A DNA stretch of 64,000 nt from Adhaeribacter pallidiroseus (lineage in GTDB: Bacteria; Bacteroidota; Bacteroidia; Cytophagales; Hymenobacteraceae), in NCBI RefSeq assembly GCF_003340495.1, contig NZ_QASA01000001.1:2852001-2916000 (forward strand), read 5' to 3'. Each line of letters begins with the position of its first letter. Within the stretch, counting starts at the first letter, position 1. The translations under genes and the position numbers were made by a program. Positions 19,113 through 27,885 of this stretch are shown in pieces. The notes below the pieces were generated by a model. It saw only the letters and a program-made list of their open reading frames with translations, searched no databases and was not told where the DNA came from.

Positions 19113-20945
19113 TTAATGGGTTATGCTTATTTTTTTAATAACAATACCTTTCTTGGTGTAGCAATGTATGAAATATAGGCCATTGCCTGCAAACGACAAG
19201 TCTAATTCATTTATCTCACTGCGCTGGGCTTCTTCTTTTTGGATAATCTTACCGGTAACGTCGGTTACTATCCAGTTCGTTATCGCTCCCCGGAGCTTTA
19301 CTTTACCGGTGCTCGGGTTTGGGAAAGCGTTTACTAAAGATTGATTTGGAATAATATCTTTGGCTCCCGTTACTTTCGCCATGATGGGGCGTAAAAGTAG
19401 AGCACCCTGCTGCCCGGTAAAGCTAGTCCAACCGGTACCGTTGCTGTATTTAATTTTACTTGTTGCATTTTCATTCAGGTCATAGCCAATATTCACAAAA
19501 TCAGCCACGTTGTTGCTCAAAGCCCATCCAATAAAGAAAGAGTTTTCCACGGGTACCGGAGCCGGAAATAAAACATCAAAGAACCGGTTGAGGGTATCTA
19601 TTTTAGGAATTGCAAAACCTTGCTGCGCTTTGGCATTTACCGCGGGATTATCTTGCTCGCCCACGTCCCACACCCGAAAAGAAATAAGAAGGCCAGCCAC
19701 ATTGGTTTTGGTTAAATACACGCTTATTCCTTTAACCAGGTCCGGTACATTTAAATCGAAACGATAGGCACCTTGTCGGGTTCCGGATTTATCTAAACTA
19801 AAATTGGTTTCGGCGGTACCATCATCGTAGGCAAAGTAGTCGGTAAAATCCGTTACACGGGTAATGGTATCGTTCTGGCGGGTACGGGCAAATGTTTCGC
19901 GGGAATTTAAAAAAACCACACTTTTTACCGAAAAATTATTTCCCAAGCTAGCCGTATTACTAAGCGCTGGTTTACCTACTATTTGAAATTGCCTGGCCAA
20001 AGGCTCGATAGCCGCATTTCCTCGTAAAAAAGTATCGGCAGGTTGGGTTGTATTAATTACCTGGTGGTAGCCGCGCCAGGTAATAGGGGCGAAACGGTTA
20101 TTTAGGTTATTAATATGGGTAAAGGCCGAATCGTTTAGTTCGGCGGTAGAGTTAGCTAAAAATTGCCAGGCCGGCATGGCGGTATACCGGTTTAGCAAAG
20201 AATTTAAACGGGTACTTACAGTTACATCTTCGAGTAAAGTTTTGGCCGGATTTATTTTTTTGTTCAGGTAAATGTAATCCAGGTGCCAGGCATCGCCAGT
20301 GCCTTTTAATTCTCCCGAATTCCGGAACCGGAACTGAAAGCCTTTGTAGAAGAAAACCGGATCAGCTACGGCAATATTCTCGCGTTTAAATTCGGTAAAT
20401 TGATTTTGACCTTCCTGCCGCCACACTTCGCGCCAAACGCCGCCCGGTTCTTTAAATTCCAAAGCCAGAAATACGGGTCGGGCTGTGGAATTTAGATCCG
20501 GGGAGCCGGCCAAGCCACCCGCCTGCCAGAAAAAACTTAAGTAAACTGAATCAGTCGCCGGATTAAAGTTTTGTAAGTTTAAAGGTTTAGAAGTAAGCGT
20601 ATCGGCGTAACCGTAAGCCGTTAAGTTATTATAAGGAAAACCATCTGCCCGAATACCTTCCAGAGTAGCTATGCCGAACGAGGGTGGATGAATGCCGAAT
20701 TGATTGTTAATAAACGCCCCGCCGCCCACTTGCCAGTTTAGCAGGTTAGCCTCTCCATTAAATTGACTTGAAAAATCGTCGAAGAAAGGTAGATTCAGGG
20801 TATCGCCAACGGCGCTTATACGAGCTGCCTGGAGTCGCTTAGCTGGAGTTGGCACGGGATACGATTCTAGCGGCGTAATAAACTGCGCGTACCCGGATAA
20901 GAAGCTAAAACAGAAAAACAACCCGGCTAGTAAATATTTCATCAT
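19113..20945 (-). CDS. Secreted T9SS type A sorting-domain protein
   Basis: 610 residues. Signal peptide at 1-20 (MKYLLAGLFFCFSFLSGYAQ; a second ATG one codon in is equally good). The N-terminal third (LPFFDDFSSQFNG, then WQVGGGAFINNQFG) resembles the jelly-roll-like module common in Bacteroidota surface proteins that lack a known catalytic role. The last 80 residues are a T9SS sorting domain: NAFPNPSTGKVKLRG, VTDVTGKII and GLYFIHCYTKKG. It is expected on the cell surface or secreted. Function unknown; an adhesin or propeptide-like structural role is possible. Confidence 0.8.
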   Translation of the reverse strand: MMKYLLAGLFFCFSFLSGYAQFITPLESYPVPTPAKRLQAARISAVGDTLNLPFFDDFSSQFNGEANLLNWQVGGGAFINNQFGIHPPSFGIATLEGIRADGFPYNNLTAYGYADTLTSKPLNLQNFNPATDSVYLSFFWQAGGLAGSPDLNSTARPVFLALEFKEPGGVWREVWRQEGQNQFTEFKRENIAVADPVFFYKGFQFRFRNSGELKGTGDAWHLDYIYLNKKINPAKTLLEDVTVSTRLNSLLNRYTAMPAWQFLANSTAELNDSAFTHINNLNNRFAPITWRGYHQVINTTQPADTFLRGNAAIEPLARQFQIVGKPALSNTASLGNNFSVKSVVFLNSRETFARTRQNDTITRVTDFTDYFAYDDGTAETNFSLDKSGTRQGAYRFDLNVPDLVKGISVYLTKTNVAGLLISFRVWDVGEQDNPAVNAKAQQGFAIPKIDTLNRFFDVLFPAPVPVENSFFIGWALSNNVADFVNIGYDLNENATSKIKYSNGTGWTSFTGQQGALLLRPIMAKVTGAKDIIPNQSLVNAFPNPSTGKVKLRGAITNWIVTDVTGKIIQKEEAQRSEINELDLSFAGNGLYFIHCYTKKGIVIKKISITH

Positions 20946-21059
20946 GTGGTATCTATCGCTATTCCGGTTAAATAATAAAAACTGCCGGTATAACGCTACT
21001 GGTTTCGCATTATTTTAAAAAATGAAGCCGCTTAGCCCGTCTAAAATTTATAAAAATGT

Positions 21060-21848
21060 TTATTCTACAGGTTGTACCGGTTCCGGACCTGCTACCCATA
21101 AATCTACCATTTCGCCCACCCGAATCCGGGCTTCAGAACCAGCATTTGGCCGTTGTCGTAACACGGTGCCATCCGCTTCGCCGTTGGTTGCGGCCTGGTA
21201 AATAATACTACCTACCTGTAAATTCTGCCCCACCAAAAGCACGGTGGCTTCATCCACGGGCATCCCTACTACGCGGGGCACCTCAAACTCATCGTTTCCT
21301 AAGCCATTACCCACCACCAGATCAATTACCGCTCCTTTAGTAATGAGCGCCCCTGGAGCTATCTCTTTGCCCTGGTACAACTGTTTCAACACGGCATTTT
21401 GCTCTAAATCGGGTACAAAGCGCACTTCTCCCACCTGCAAATCGTAACTTTTTAAAATGGTTTGCACATTCTTCACCGCCAAACCGGTAAGCTTCGGCAT
21501 TTTAATCTGCGGCGGCGTTTTCATGTTGTAGGAAATATAGATTTTCCGGTCTTCTTTAACTTTCGAGCCGGGAACCGGATCCTGGGTTAATACTTCAAAC
21601 GGTTTCTTACTGGTGCTATAACTGGAGTCATTCACAAAATAACGCAGGTTATTGTCCGCCAGGTAATCTTCTAATTGATCCAGACGCATGCCGGTGATCT
21701 TAGGTACCGTAATGGTTTGCCCGTGGTTAGTAGTAGCGGGCAGATACACGAAAAAGAAAATAAAAAGCATTAGGGCCACAATCAGCACAATTAATATTAG
21801 ATGCTTTAATACGCCTAATGGCGAGTTCACGCGAAATAGATTACTCAT
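21060..21848 (-). CDS. PASTA-domain membrane protein
   Basis: 262 residues with a short cytoplasmic tail, one transmembrane helix (about 17-37, LILIVLIVALMLFIFFFVYL) and three extracytoplasmic PASTA domains: about 42-108 (ITVPKITGMRLDQLEDYL), 112-178 (IKMPKLTGLAVKNV) and 185-252 (FEVPRVVGMPVDEA). PASTA domains bind peptidoglycan stems or beta-lactams in PBPs and Ser/Thr kinases, but here no enzyme domain is attached. Its position after the D-Ala-D-Ala ligase on the same strand (about 75 bp apart) points to a cell-wall role. A C-terminal Pro-rich tail (PEPVQPVE) follows. Confidence 0.88.
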   Translation of the reverse strand: MSNLFRVNSPLGVLKHLILIVLIVALMLFIFFFVYLPATTNHGQTITVPKITGMRLDQLEDYLADNNLRYFVNDSSYSTSKKPFEVLTQDPVPGSKVKEDRKIYISYNMKTPPQIKMPKLTGLAVKNVQTILKSYDLQVGEVRFVPDLEQNAVLKQLYQGKEIAPGALITKGAVIDLVVGNGLGNDEFEVPRVVGMPVDEATVLLVGQNLQVGSIIYQAATNGEADGTVLRQRPNAGSEARIRVGEMVDLWVAGPEPVQPVE

Positions 21849-21924
21849 GTAAAAAATTTATTTTCTTAAAAATGAAGGCCAACCCAATATTATCTTACCG
21901 GAATTTACCTCTATCAAATGCCTT

Positions 21925-24630
21925 TTAAACCGCAGCAGTTTGTTTCTCGTTGCGTTCCATGCCATAGGTTAAAATCCGGTCGATAAAGTCGTAAGGCTTG
22001 TAGCCATTTAAAGCTGTTTGGTGGAAAATACACGTGGCCGGCGTCATGCCGGGCAACGAATTTACCTCGATGACAATGGTTTCTACTTCGGTATTTTCTT
22101 TGATGCGTACAAAAGCATCAATGCGGGCATAACCTTCGATATTCAAAACTTTGGCTACTTTTTTTAAATCGGCCTTTACCTTATCCGAAATTTTTTGCCG
22201 TTGCTGCGGATCGGGGGCGTAACGGGCGGGCGTTATATTCTGGCCTTCGCCGGCCAAAAACTTTTCTTCCAGCGATAATACTTCGCCTACCGCTAATGCT
22301 TCCGAGGCTTCGAACACTTCGTAAGCCACCTCGCCATTAGGTAAATAGCGGGTTAACAAACCACCGGTTACTTCCAGGAAGTGCGTTCCATCTTCTTTGG
22401 AAATTAAAGTCTCCACTAAAAACGCTTCTTTCTGCGGAAATTCTTCTTTAAACCCTAATGATAATACAGCGACCGGTTCCGTCATTAAATCTTCCGTTTC
22501 CCGGAAAATAAGCTTGGAAAAAGCCGCCAATTCCCGCCTATTTTTAATTTTTTTCACTGCTGACGAACAGCCATCATCGGCTGGTTTGGCAATAATCGGG
22601 TAGTTAAAAGCCTTTTCGATATTTTGGAAAAAAGCTTCTTTACTGGTGAGCCAATCTTTTTTGTATGCCATCAAATGGTCGGCCACTTTTATATTATTTT
22701 GCCGCAAAATCTCGTTGGTCTCATATTTATTAATCGTAATCCGCGACGATTGTATGCCCGAACCATTGTACGGAATGCGGTAATTTTCTAACTCGGCTTG
22801 CAAGGCGCCATCTTCACCCGGCCGGCCGTGCAGCGCAATAAACACCGCATCTACTAAATTTTTTAAATTTTCATAGGTAATCAGTTGCGGTTCGCGTACC
22901 ATTTTACCGGCATATTTCTCGGTAATAAATCCCGCTTCTTCGCGAATTTGCTCTAATACCGGGTGATGTAAATGGCCCGCCTCAGCTTGCGCAATTTTTT
23001 CTTTAATGTCGTCGGCGTTATCTTTTAACATGATATTTATCGGCATCACGTATAAGCGGTGTTCCGCTGCGGAACCCGTCAGAAAAATAGGAATAGGTTG
23101 ATATTTTACCGACGAAGCTAATTTCTCGTAAATATTGCGGCCGCTTTCCACGGAGATATGCCGCTCCGAAGAATAACCGCCCATAATTACCCCTACTCTT
23201 ATTTTTTCCTGGTTAGCTGTTTTTTCGTTCTGAATAGCCGCATCTAACTGGTGCAATTGTTTTAGTAAATGCGCCGTATCTTTACCTGATTTTAACCTTT
23301 CTACCAGCGAGGTGCGGATGATATACGTTAAAAACTGCGACGGATTTAAACCAATCTCGGCCGCCTGGTGAAAGAAGAACGAGGAAGGCAACATGCCCGA
23401 AGTTGTATTCGGGTCGTTTAGGAAAACCTGGCCTTCTTCCGTAATAAAGCCATCCAGGCGGGCGTACACGTTAAAGCCGCAAGCCACAAACAAGCGGCTG
23501 CACTCCTGCCGGATGTGTTGAATTTGCTCGTGCGGTAGATTAATCGGCGTAATTTTACGGCTTAAGCCGGGCAAATATTTGCTGCGGTAATCAAATACTT
23601 CGCCTCCTTTAATAATTTCAGTGGGCGGCAAGGCCAAAGGGTTGCCATTCGGGTCCTGAATAACAATACACGAAAATTCCTTGCCCTGAATAAACGACTC
23701 CAGCAACACATAAGGCTCGCTTTCTATATTTGTGAGCGTAATGGCTTCGCGCGGATCGTTCCGAAAAACCCCGTTTAGTACTTCTAATAATTGCTCCGGA
23801 TGATGAATGATTACGCCATTATCGCTACGCACCGGTAAACCAATGCCTTCCCGAATGTCGGTAAGTTGTTTAACCAGGCTTAACTTTTCTTCGGGTGAAT
23901 AATTTTCCCAGGCTTCCCGGTAAATGGTTTTAGCGAAAAAGCTACGCGCCATGGCTTCTTCAAAAACCTTGAAGTCTGCTGTTTTAATAATGGATACGCC
24001 AATGGAAGAACCCTGGTGCGGCGCTTTCAGGACCAGCGGCAAACCTAAATCACGGGTAAGCTGCTCGAATAATATGGGTTGTTGGCTCGTATTGGCCCAT
24101 TCGGCAGCGGGCACAATGCGGTACCGGGGCACCGCAAAACCATGCTGGTGCATGTAATCTTTTTGCAAAATTTTGTCGATGCCAATGGCCGAAGGTAAAA
24201 TACCCGACCCGGAATACGGCATGCGGTACCACTCCAGCAATCCCTGAATGCTGCCGTCTTCGCCGTAAGGGCCATGCAAGGCCAGAAATGCAAAATCAAA
24301 ATATGCCTTAAACTGGTGGGGCAGAATACGCTTACCTACCCGGTTGATTATACTGTCCTGCTCCGCTGTGCTCAACTCCCCCAACGATTCAATGTAAATC
24401 TGGAGTTGATGTACCGATTGTGGCAACGACTCAATGGGTGGATAAAAATCGCGGATAGTGCCTTTATAAATGTAATGCCAATCGAGCAAAATAAAATTAC
24501 CCAAGCTATCCACAAAAACCGGTATGGCCTCGAACAGCGATTTATCTAAATTATCGTAAACCGTACGACCGCCGGCAAAGGAAATCTCCCGTTCGCGCGA
24601 AGGTCCGCCAAATATGATTCCTATTTTCAT
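21925..24630 (-). CDS. ddl: Tandem-duplicated D-alanine-D-alanine ligase
   Basis: 901 residues, over twice the usual Ddl (about 300-370), made of two ATP-grasp ligase copies. Copy 1 (about 1-470) starts KIGIIFGGPSREREIS, has HGPYGEDGSIQG and KAPHQGSSIGVS, and ends NDPNTTSGM. Copy 2 (about 477-901) starts VGVIMGGYSSERHIS, has HGRPGEDGALQ, KPADDGCSSAV and EVNSLPGMTP. Copy 2 keeps the canonical Glu and Asn metal ligands; copy 1 has Asp for Glu. Both keep the N-terminal Glu of the ERE/ERH motif. Ddl makes D-Ala-D-Ala for peptidoglycan; which copy is active is unclear. A -7 box lies only 5 bp before the ATG, suggesting a very short leader. Confidence 0.9.
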   Translation of the reverse strand: MKIGIIFGGPSREREISFAGGRTVYDNLDKSLFEAIPVFVDSLGNFILLDWHYIYKGTIRDFYPPIESLPQSVHQLQIYIESLGELSTAEQDSIINRVGKRILPHQFKAYFDFAFLALHGPYGEDGSIQGLLEWYRMPYSGSGILPSAIGIDKILQKDYMHQHGFAVPRYRIVPAAEWANTSQQPILFEQLTRDLGLPLVLKAPHQGSSIGVSIIKTADFKVFEEAMARSFFAKTIYREAWENYSPEEKLSLVKQLTDIREGIGLPVRSDNGVIIHHPEQLLEVLNGVFRNDPREAITLTNIESEPYVLLESFIQGKEFSCIVIQDPNGNPLALPPTEIIKGGEVFDYRSKYLPGLSRKITPINLPHEQIQHIRQECSRLFVACGFNVYARLDGFITEEGQVFLNDPNTTSGMLPSSFFFHQAAEIGLNPSQFLTYIIRTSLVERLKSGKDTAHLLKQLHQLDAAIQNEKTANQEKIRVGVIMGGYSSERHISVESGRNIYEKLASSVKYQPIPIFLTGSAAEHRLYVMPINIMLKDNADDIKEKIAQAEAGHLHHPVLEQIREEAGFITEKYAGKMVREPQLITYENLKNLVDAVFIALHGRPGEDGALQAELENYRIPYNGSGIQSSRITINKYETNEILRQNNIKVADHLMAYKKDWLTSKEAFFQNIEKAFNYPIIAKPADDGCSSAVKKIKNRRELAAFSKLIFRETEDLMTEPVAVLSLGFKEEFPQKEAFLVETLISKEDGTHFLEVTGGLLTRYLPNGEVAYEVFEASEALAVGEVLSLEEKFLAGEGQNITPARYAPDPQQRQKISDKVKADLKKVAKVLNIEGYARIDAFVRIKENTEVETIVIEVNSLPGMTPATCIFHQTALNGYKPYDFIDRILTYGMERNEKQTAAV

Positions 24631-24635
24631 CTCTG

Positions 24636-24643
24636 CAAAGATA
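24636..24643 (-). promoter_or_regulatory. Candidate -7 element of ddl (TATCTTTG)
   Basis: TATCTTTG on the minus strand matches TAnnTTTG. It lies only 5 bp before the ATG at 24630, so a transcript from it would be nearly leaderless. No -33 TTTG was found at proper spacing. Confidence 0.4.
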
Positions 24644-25072
24644 TTCTAAAATGTGGAAATTGAAGAACCACCTTTTTTTAAAATTAAGCGACTACTACGC
24701 CTGTCTGATACTAAAATTACAACGCCGGTAGTTGGCAAATCGTTTATTTTACTTGCTTATGTAAAATTACCTGCCTGGCTTAGCAACTTTAGCAGTTGGG
24801 TACTTTGGTTTTTTCGGAGCTCTTTTCTTATTCCTAAATTCATTTAACTTTACCCGGCTAATTGGTTGCAGGTTGTAAGGTAGAGGTTGCAGGTAGATTC
24901 AAATTTAAAATGGCGCAGTTTTGTAAAGTTTTAAATATTAACCATTAATCTACTCAACCATTCAACTCTCTAACAGTATAACAGCCCAACAATCCAACTC
25001 CTAAACCATTTAACAATAACACCTTTGTCTATCGACCGGGGACTATCGACTATCGACTAAATAAAATAAACT
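24644..25072. repeat. Low-complexity intergenic region, ddl / pgk
   Basis: No gene is believed here. 24864-24895 is a degenerate repeat of GGTTGCAGGTTG/GGTAGAGG type. 24941-25020 is a run of CAACCATTCAACTC-like units, and 25029-25056 holds three copies of GACTATC/CTATCGA. The last 15 bases before pgk are A-rich. A promoter for pgk must lie here but is not clear. Confidence 0.5.
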
Positions 25073-26266
25073 ATGAAAACAGTAGATGATTATAATTTTG
25101 CCGGCAAAAAAGCGCTGGTTCGGGTAGATTTTAACGTTCCATTGAACGAAGCATTTCAAATTACCGATGATACCCGCATCCGGGCGGCGGTACCTACCAT
25201 TCAAAAGATTTTAAAAGACGGTGGCTCGGCTATTTTAATGTCGCACCTGGGCCGGCCCAAAGGCGGACCTTCCGACAAGTATTCGCTCCGTCACATTGTG
25301 GACGATCTGGCGAAAGCTTTTAACACAGAAGTAAAATTTGCTCCCGATTGTATTGGTGCGGAGGCTACTGAGCTCGCCCAGAATCTGCAACCCGGTGAAA
25401 TTCTTCTGCTGGAAAACTTACGTTTTTACCCCGAAGAAGAAAAAGGGGACGCGGGTTTTGCCGAAAAACTAAGTAAACTGGGCGATGTGTACGTAAATGA
25501 TGCCTTTGGAACGGCGCACCGGGCTCACGCCTCTACGGCTATTATTGCCCAATATTTTCCGGGGGAGGCCAAAATGACCGGCTACGTAATGCAGGCCGAG
25601 TTGGAAAACGCGAAGAAAGTGCTCGAAAACCCGGAACGGCCATTTACCGCTATTATGGGCGGCGCTAAAATCTCTGATAAAATTTTAATCATTGAGCGGC
25701 TGCTCGACAAAGTAGATAATCTGATTATTGGCGGTGGCATGAGTTATACCTTTGCCAAAGCCCAAGGCGGCACCGTTGGTGACTCATTATTAGAAGCTGA
25801 TAAACTAGATTTAGTATTGAGCTTAATGGAGAAAGCCAAGGAAAAGGGTGTAAAGTTGTATTTACCTTCCGATACTATTATTGCCGACCAATTTGCCAAT
25901 GATGCGCAATCCGACACGGTAAGCAGCGGTAGCATTCCGGATAGGTGGATGGGCCTGGATATTGGCCCCGAAACCCGAGCTACTTTTGGCGAAGTAGTCC
26001 GTAATTCCCGTACCATTCTATGGAACGGCCCCATGGGTGTTTTTGAAATGCCGAACTTTGCACAAGGCACTTCTTTCATTGCCGAAGCGGTTGTAGCCGC
26101 TACCCGCAACGGCGCTTTTTCGCTCATTGGCGGGGGTGATTCCGCAGCGGCCATTAACCAGGCCGGTTACGGGAACGATGTGTCGTATGTTTCTACCGGA
26201 GGTGGCGCGTTGTTGGAGTACATGGAAGGAAAAACCTTACCCGGCGTAGCTGCTTTAGAAGCGTAA
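25073..26266 (+). CDS. pgk: Phosphoglycerate kinase
   Basis: 397 residues, standard length. Pgk transfers phosphate from 1,3-bisphosphoglycerate to ADP in glycolysis. Visible motifs: the substrate-binding [10 protein letters not shown] at about 18-28, [25 protein letters not shown], the [13 protein letters not shown] loop, the ATP-binding GGAKISDKI, and the nucleotide-loop GGGDSAAAI. The ATG at 25073 gives the normal N-terminus. It is monocistronic, followed by a strong hairpin terminator, and lies behind a divergent ddl. Confidence 0.97.
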   Translation: MKTVDDYNFAGKKALVRVDFNVPLNEAFQITDDTRIRAAVPTIQKILKDGGSAILMSHLGRPKGGPSDKYSLRHIVDDLAKAFNTEVKFAPDCIGAEATELAQNLQPGEILLLENLRFYPEEEKGDAGFAEKLSKLGDVYVNDAFGTAHRAHASTAIIAQYFPGEAKMTGYVMQAELENAKKVLENPERPFTAIMGGAKISDKILIIERLLDKVDNLIIGGGMSYTFAKAQGGTVGDSLLEADKLDLVLSLMEKAKEKGVKLYLPSDTIIADQFANDAQSDTVSSGSIPDRWMGLDIGPETRATFGEVVRNSRTILWNGPMGVFEMPNFAQGTSFIAEAVVAATRNGAFSLIGGGDSAAAINQAGYGNDVSYVSTGGGALLEYMEGKTLPGVAALEA

Positions 26267-26283
26267 TTACCTGTATTTTTAAA

Positions 26284-26320
26284 AAAAACACCCCGGTTGC
26301 CAGCAACTGGGGTGTTTTTA
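26284..26320 (+). terminator. Terminator of pgk
   Basis: A stem of AACACCCCGGTTGC / CAACTGGGGTGTT type (with one unpaired base) is followed by a T-run, 18 bp after the pgk stop. An A-run on the other side allows bidirectional use. Confidence 0.82.
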
Positions 26321-26389
26321 TTTTAGGAGGTTTACTTTTTCCTGGTTGAAAACAAGAACCTAATCCAGGCAGAAATTATCAGAAATTAC

Positions 26390-26734
26390 ATGGCTAGTTA
26401 TAATACCTTTAATATTGACCGAATGATTCAGGATTTGGAGGAGCAAGTTGTTTTTGAAAACATCCACAACGGGGAAGTAACGATGGTTTTAACCGGATTA
26501 CCCGCGTTTAAACAACAAGCCGAACAAGCAAAAACGTATTTTTCCGCCAGAACCCCAACGATCAAATCTGTCAAGCATTGGGGTGAGACAACCGAGGTGG
26601 AAATTGATTATAAGGCTAATTTAAGTCAGCATTTACCGAATGGATTGAAAAAAGGACAAGAATTGCTTTTAACCGGTAAAACTGCGTTTCAATTTTCGGG
26701 AAATAGGTTAATTAAAATAACCGATATTAGTTAA
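26390..26734 (+). CDS. NTF2-like/SnoaL-like small protein
   Basis: 114 residues, no signal peptide. The pattern of an N-terminal helix (RMIQDLEEQ), a set of strands (VTMVLTGLPAFK), a second helix with a phenylalanine and arginine-rich segment (QAKTYFSART), and alternating strands (TEVEIDYKANL, ELLLTGKTAFQF) fits the cone-like NTF2/SnoaL fold. No catalytic residues are defined. The fold assignment is by eye only. The gene stands 124 bp behind the pgk stop but beyond its terminator. Confidence 0.45.
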   Translation: MASYNTFNIDRMIQDLEEQVVFENIHNGEVTMVLTGLPAFKQQAEQAKTYFSARTPTIKSVKHWGETTEVEIDYKANLSQHLPNGLKKGQELLLTGKTAFQFSGNRLIKITDIS

Positions 26735-26815
26735 CTTAAGCTGCAGCTGACTACCAGCCGTTTGTATTTTATAAAAGCCCAAGTATTAGTAAATGCCTAA
26801 ATTAAAATAAATACC

Positions 26816-27181
26816 ATGAAGTATTTCTTATTATCCTGGGTCTTCTTTTTAATAAAATTGGGATGCTGCCAAGCCCAAAGTGTAGATGGCATTACCCTGA
26901 AAGATTTAGATGTGGAATATGTAGAAATTGTGGGCAAAGACAAAGTTTTATCGAACCAACAAACAATAGGGTTAGATTACGGTCAGGTAAAATCTACTTC
27001 CAGCCTTAATCCTTATCGCGATACCAAAATTAAAGACGCCAATGGCAATGAAATTAAGTTTAAGTACATGATTGAAGCGCTAAACTTTATGACAAAAAAT
27101 GGTTTTGAGTTTGTTCCGGCTTACACGTCTGTAGAAGAAGATAGAAGTATCTACCATTATTTATTGAAGAAGAAAAACTAA
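26816..27181 (+). CDS. Exported hypothetical protein
   Basis: 121 residues with a signal peptide (about 1-20, LIKLGCCQAQ; the two Cys before AQ make a lipoprotein possible but the pattern fits signal peptidase I better). The mature part starts SVDGITLKDLDVEYVEIVGKD and looks like a small mixed alpha/beta domain of about 100 residues. It ends in a basic KKKN tail. No family is recognised. It follows the NTF2-like gene by about 80 bp on the same strand. Confidence 0.5.
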   Translation: MKYFLLSWVFFLIKLGCCQAQSVDGITLKDLDVEYVEIVGKDKVLSNQQTIGLDYGQVKSTSSLNPYRDTKIKDANGNEIKFKYMIEALNFMTKNGFEFVPAYTSVEEDRSIYHYLLKKKN

Positions 27182-27215
27182 ATAAGTAATGTGTAAACTG
27201 ATAGGTAAGCATATA

Positions 27216-27343
27216 TAAGTAAATGGACACAAGTAGTAAGACACAAGTATCAAGATAAAATAAAATACAATTATTTAAATATCAGTAATTTAACCTTGTA
27301 TTTTTATTGTTGGAATGCATCTTTCAATTGGTCCTTTTACTTA
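27216..27343. repeat. 128-bp MITE-like element, copy 2
   Basis: Starts TAAGTAAATGGACA and ends TCCTTTTACTTA, with a G in place of T in the inner end of the right arm. Same length as and about 90% identical (by eye) to the reverse complement of 2021-2148. It lies between a hypothetical gene and a DUF4287 gene. Confidence 0.75.
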
Positions 27344-27490
27344 ATAGGCCCTTGTAGCTTTAAATTTAAAAAAAACAGGTTACATCAATCTGGAAAGCAT
27401 TTCGGATAGGGTTTACCTACTCGGGTTAAGTATCCACGTATATGCTACTTATTCATTAAAAAAACTTCAACTAACGTCAAAAAGCCTATT

Positions 27491-27709
27491 ATGTCCTTTC
27501 AAGCGTACATCGACAACATTAAGACAAAAACGGGTAAAAGTCCGGAAGATTTTAAAAAGCTAGCCGAAGAAAAAGGCTTTCTTCAAAACGGGCAACTGGT
27601 AAAATCAGCAAAAGCTACCGAAATCACCAACTGGTTGAAAGAAGATTTTGATTTGGGACACGGGCATGCGATGGCCATTTATGCTACTTTTAAAGGTAAA
27701 ACCGAATAA
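27491..27709 (+). CDS. DUF4287 small protein
   Basis: 72 residues covering the full DUF4287 domain. The pattern is FQAYIDNIKTKTGKSPEDF at the start, an alkaline helix, then HAMAIYATFKG at the end. DUF4287 proteins are small, helical and of unknown function. It starts with ATG, has no signal peptide, and stands alone between spacers of over 140 bp on both sides. Copy 2 of the 128-bp element sits about 150 bp upstream. Confidence 0.75.
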   Translation: MSFQAYIDNIKTKTGKSPEDFKKLAEEKGFLQNGQLVKSAKATEITNWLKEDFDLGHGHAMAIYATFKGKTE

Positions 27710-27885
27710 GGTAACACAAAGTTTTTAGCAAAGTCTTAACCCGGAAGCGGCGGGTTTCCTGCGCTAAATAGTTATAAATACCTTATCTATACAGTAAGTG
27801 GGTTACGTCCGGATTGTTTAACACTTAAACCTATTTTTAAAAAATAATAACTAATCTACCGGAAAGAACCCGCAAACTCCTTAAC

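Noticed and set aside
24653-24847. 64-aa plus-strand frame between ddl and pgk
   Set aside because: Low complexity, no homolog-like pattern, and it starts within the ddl promoter region.
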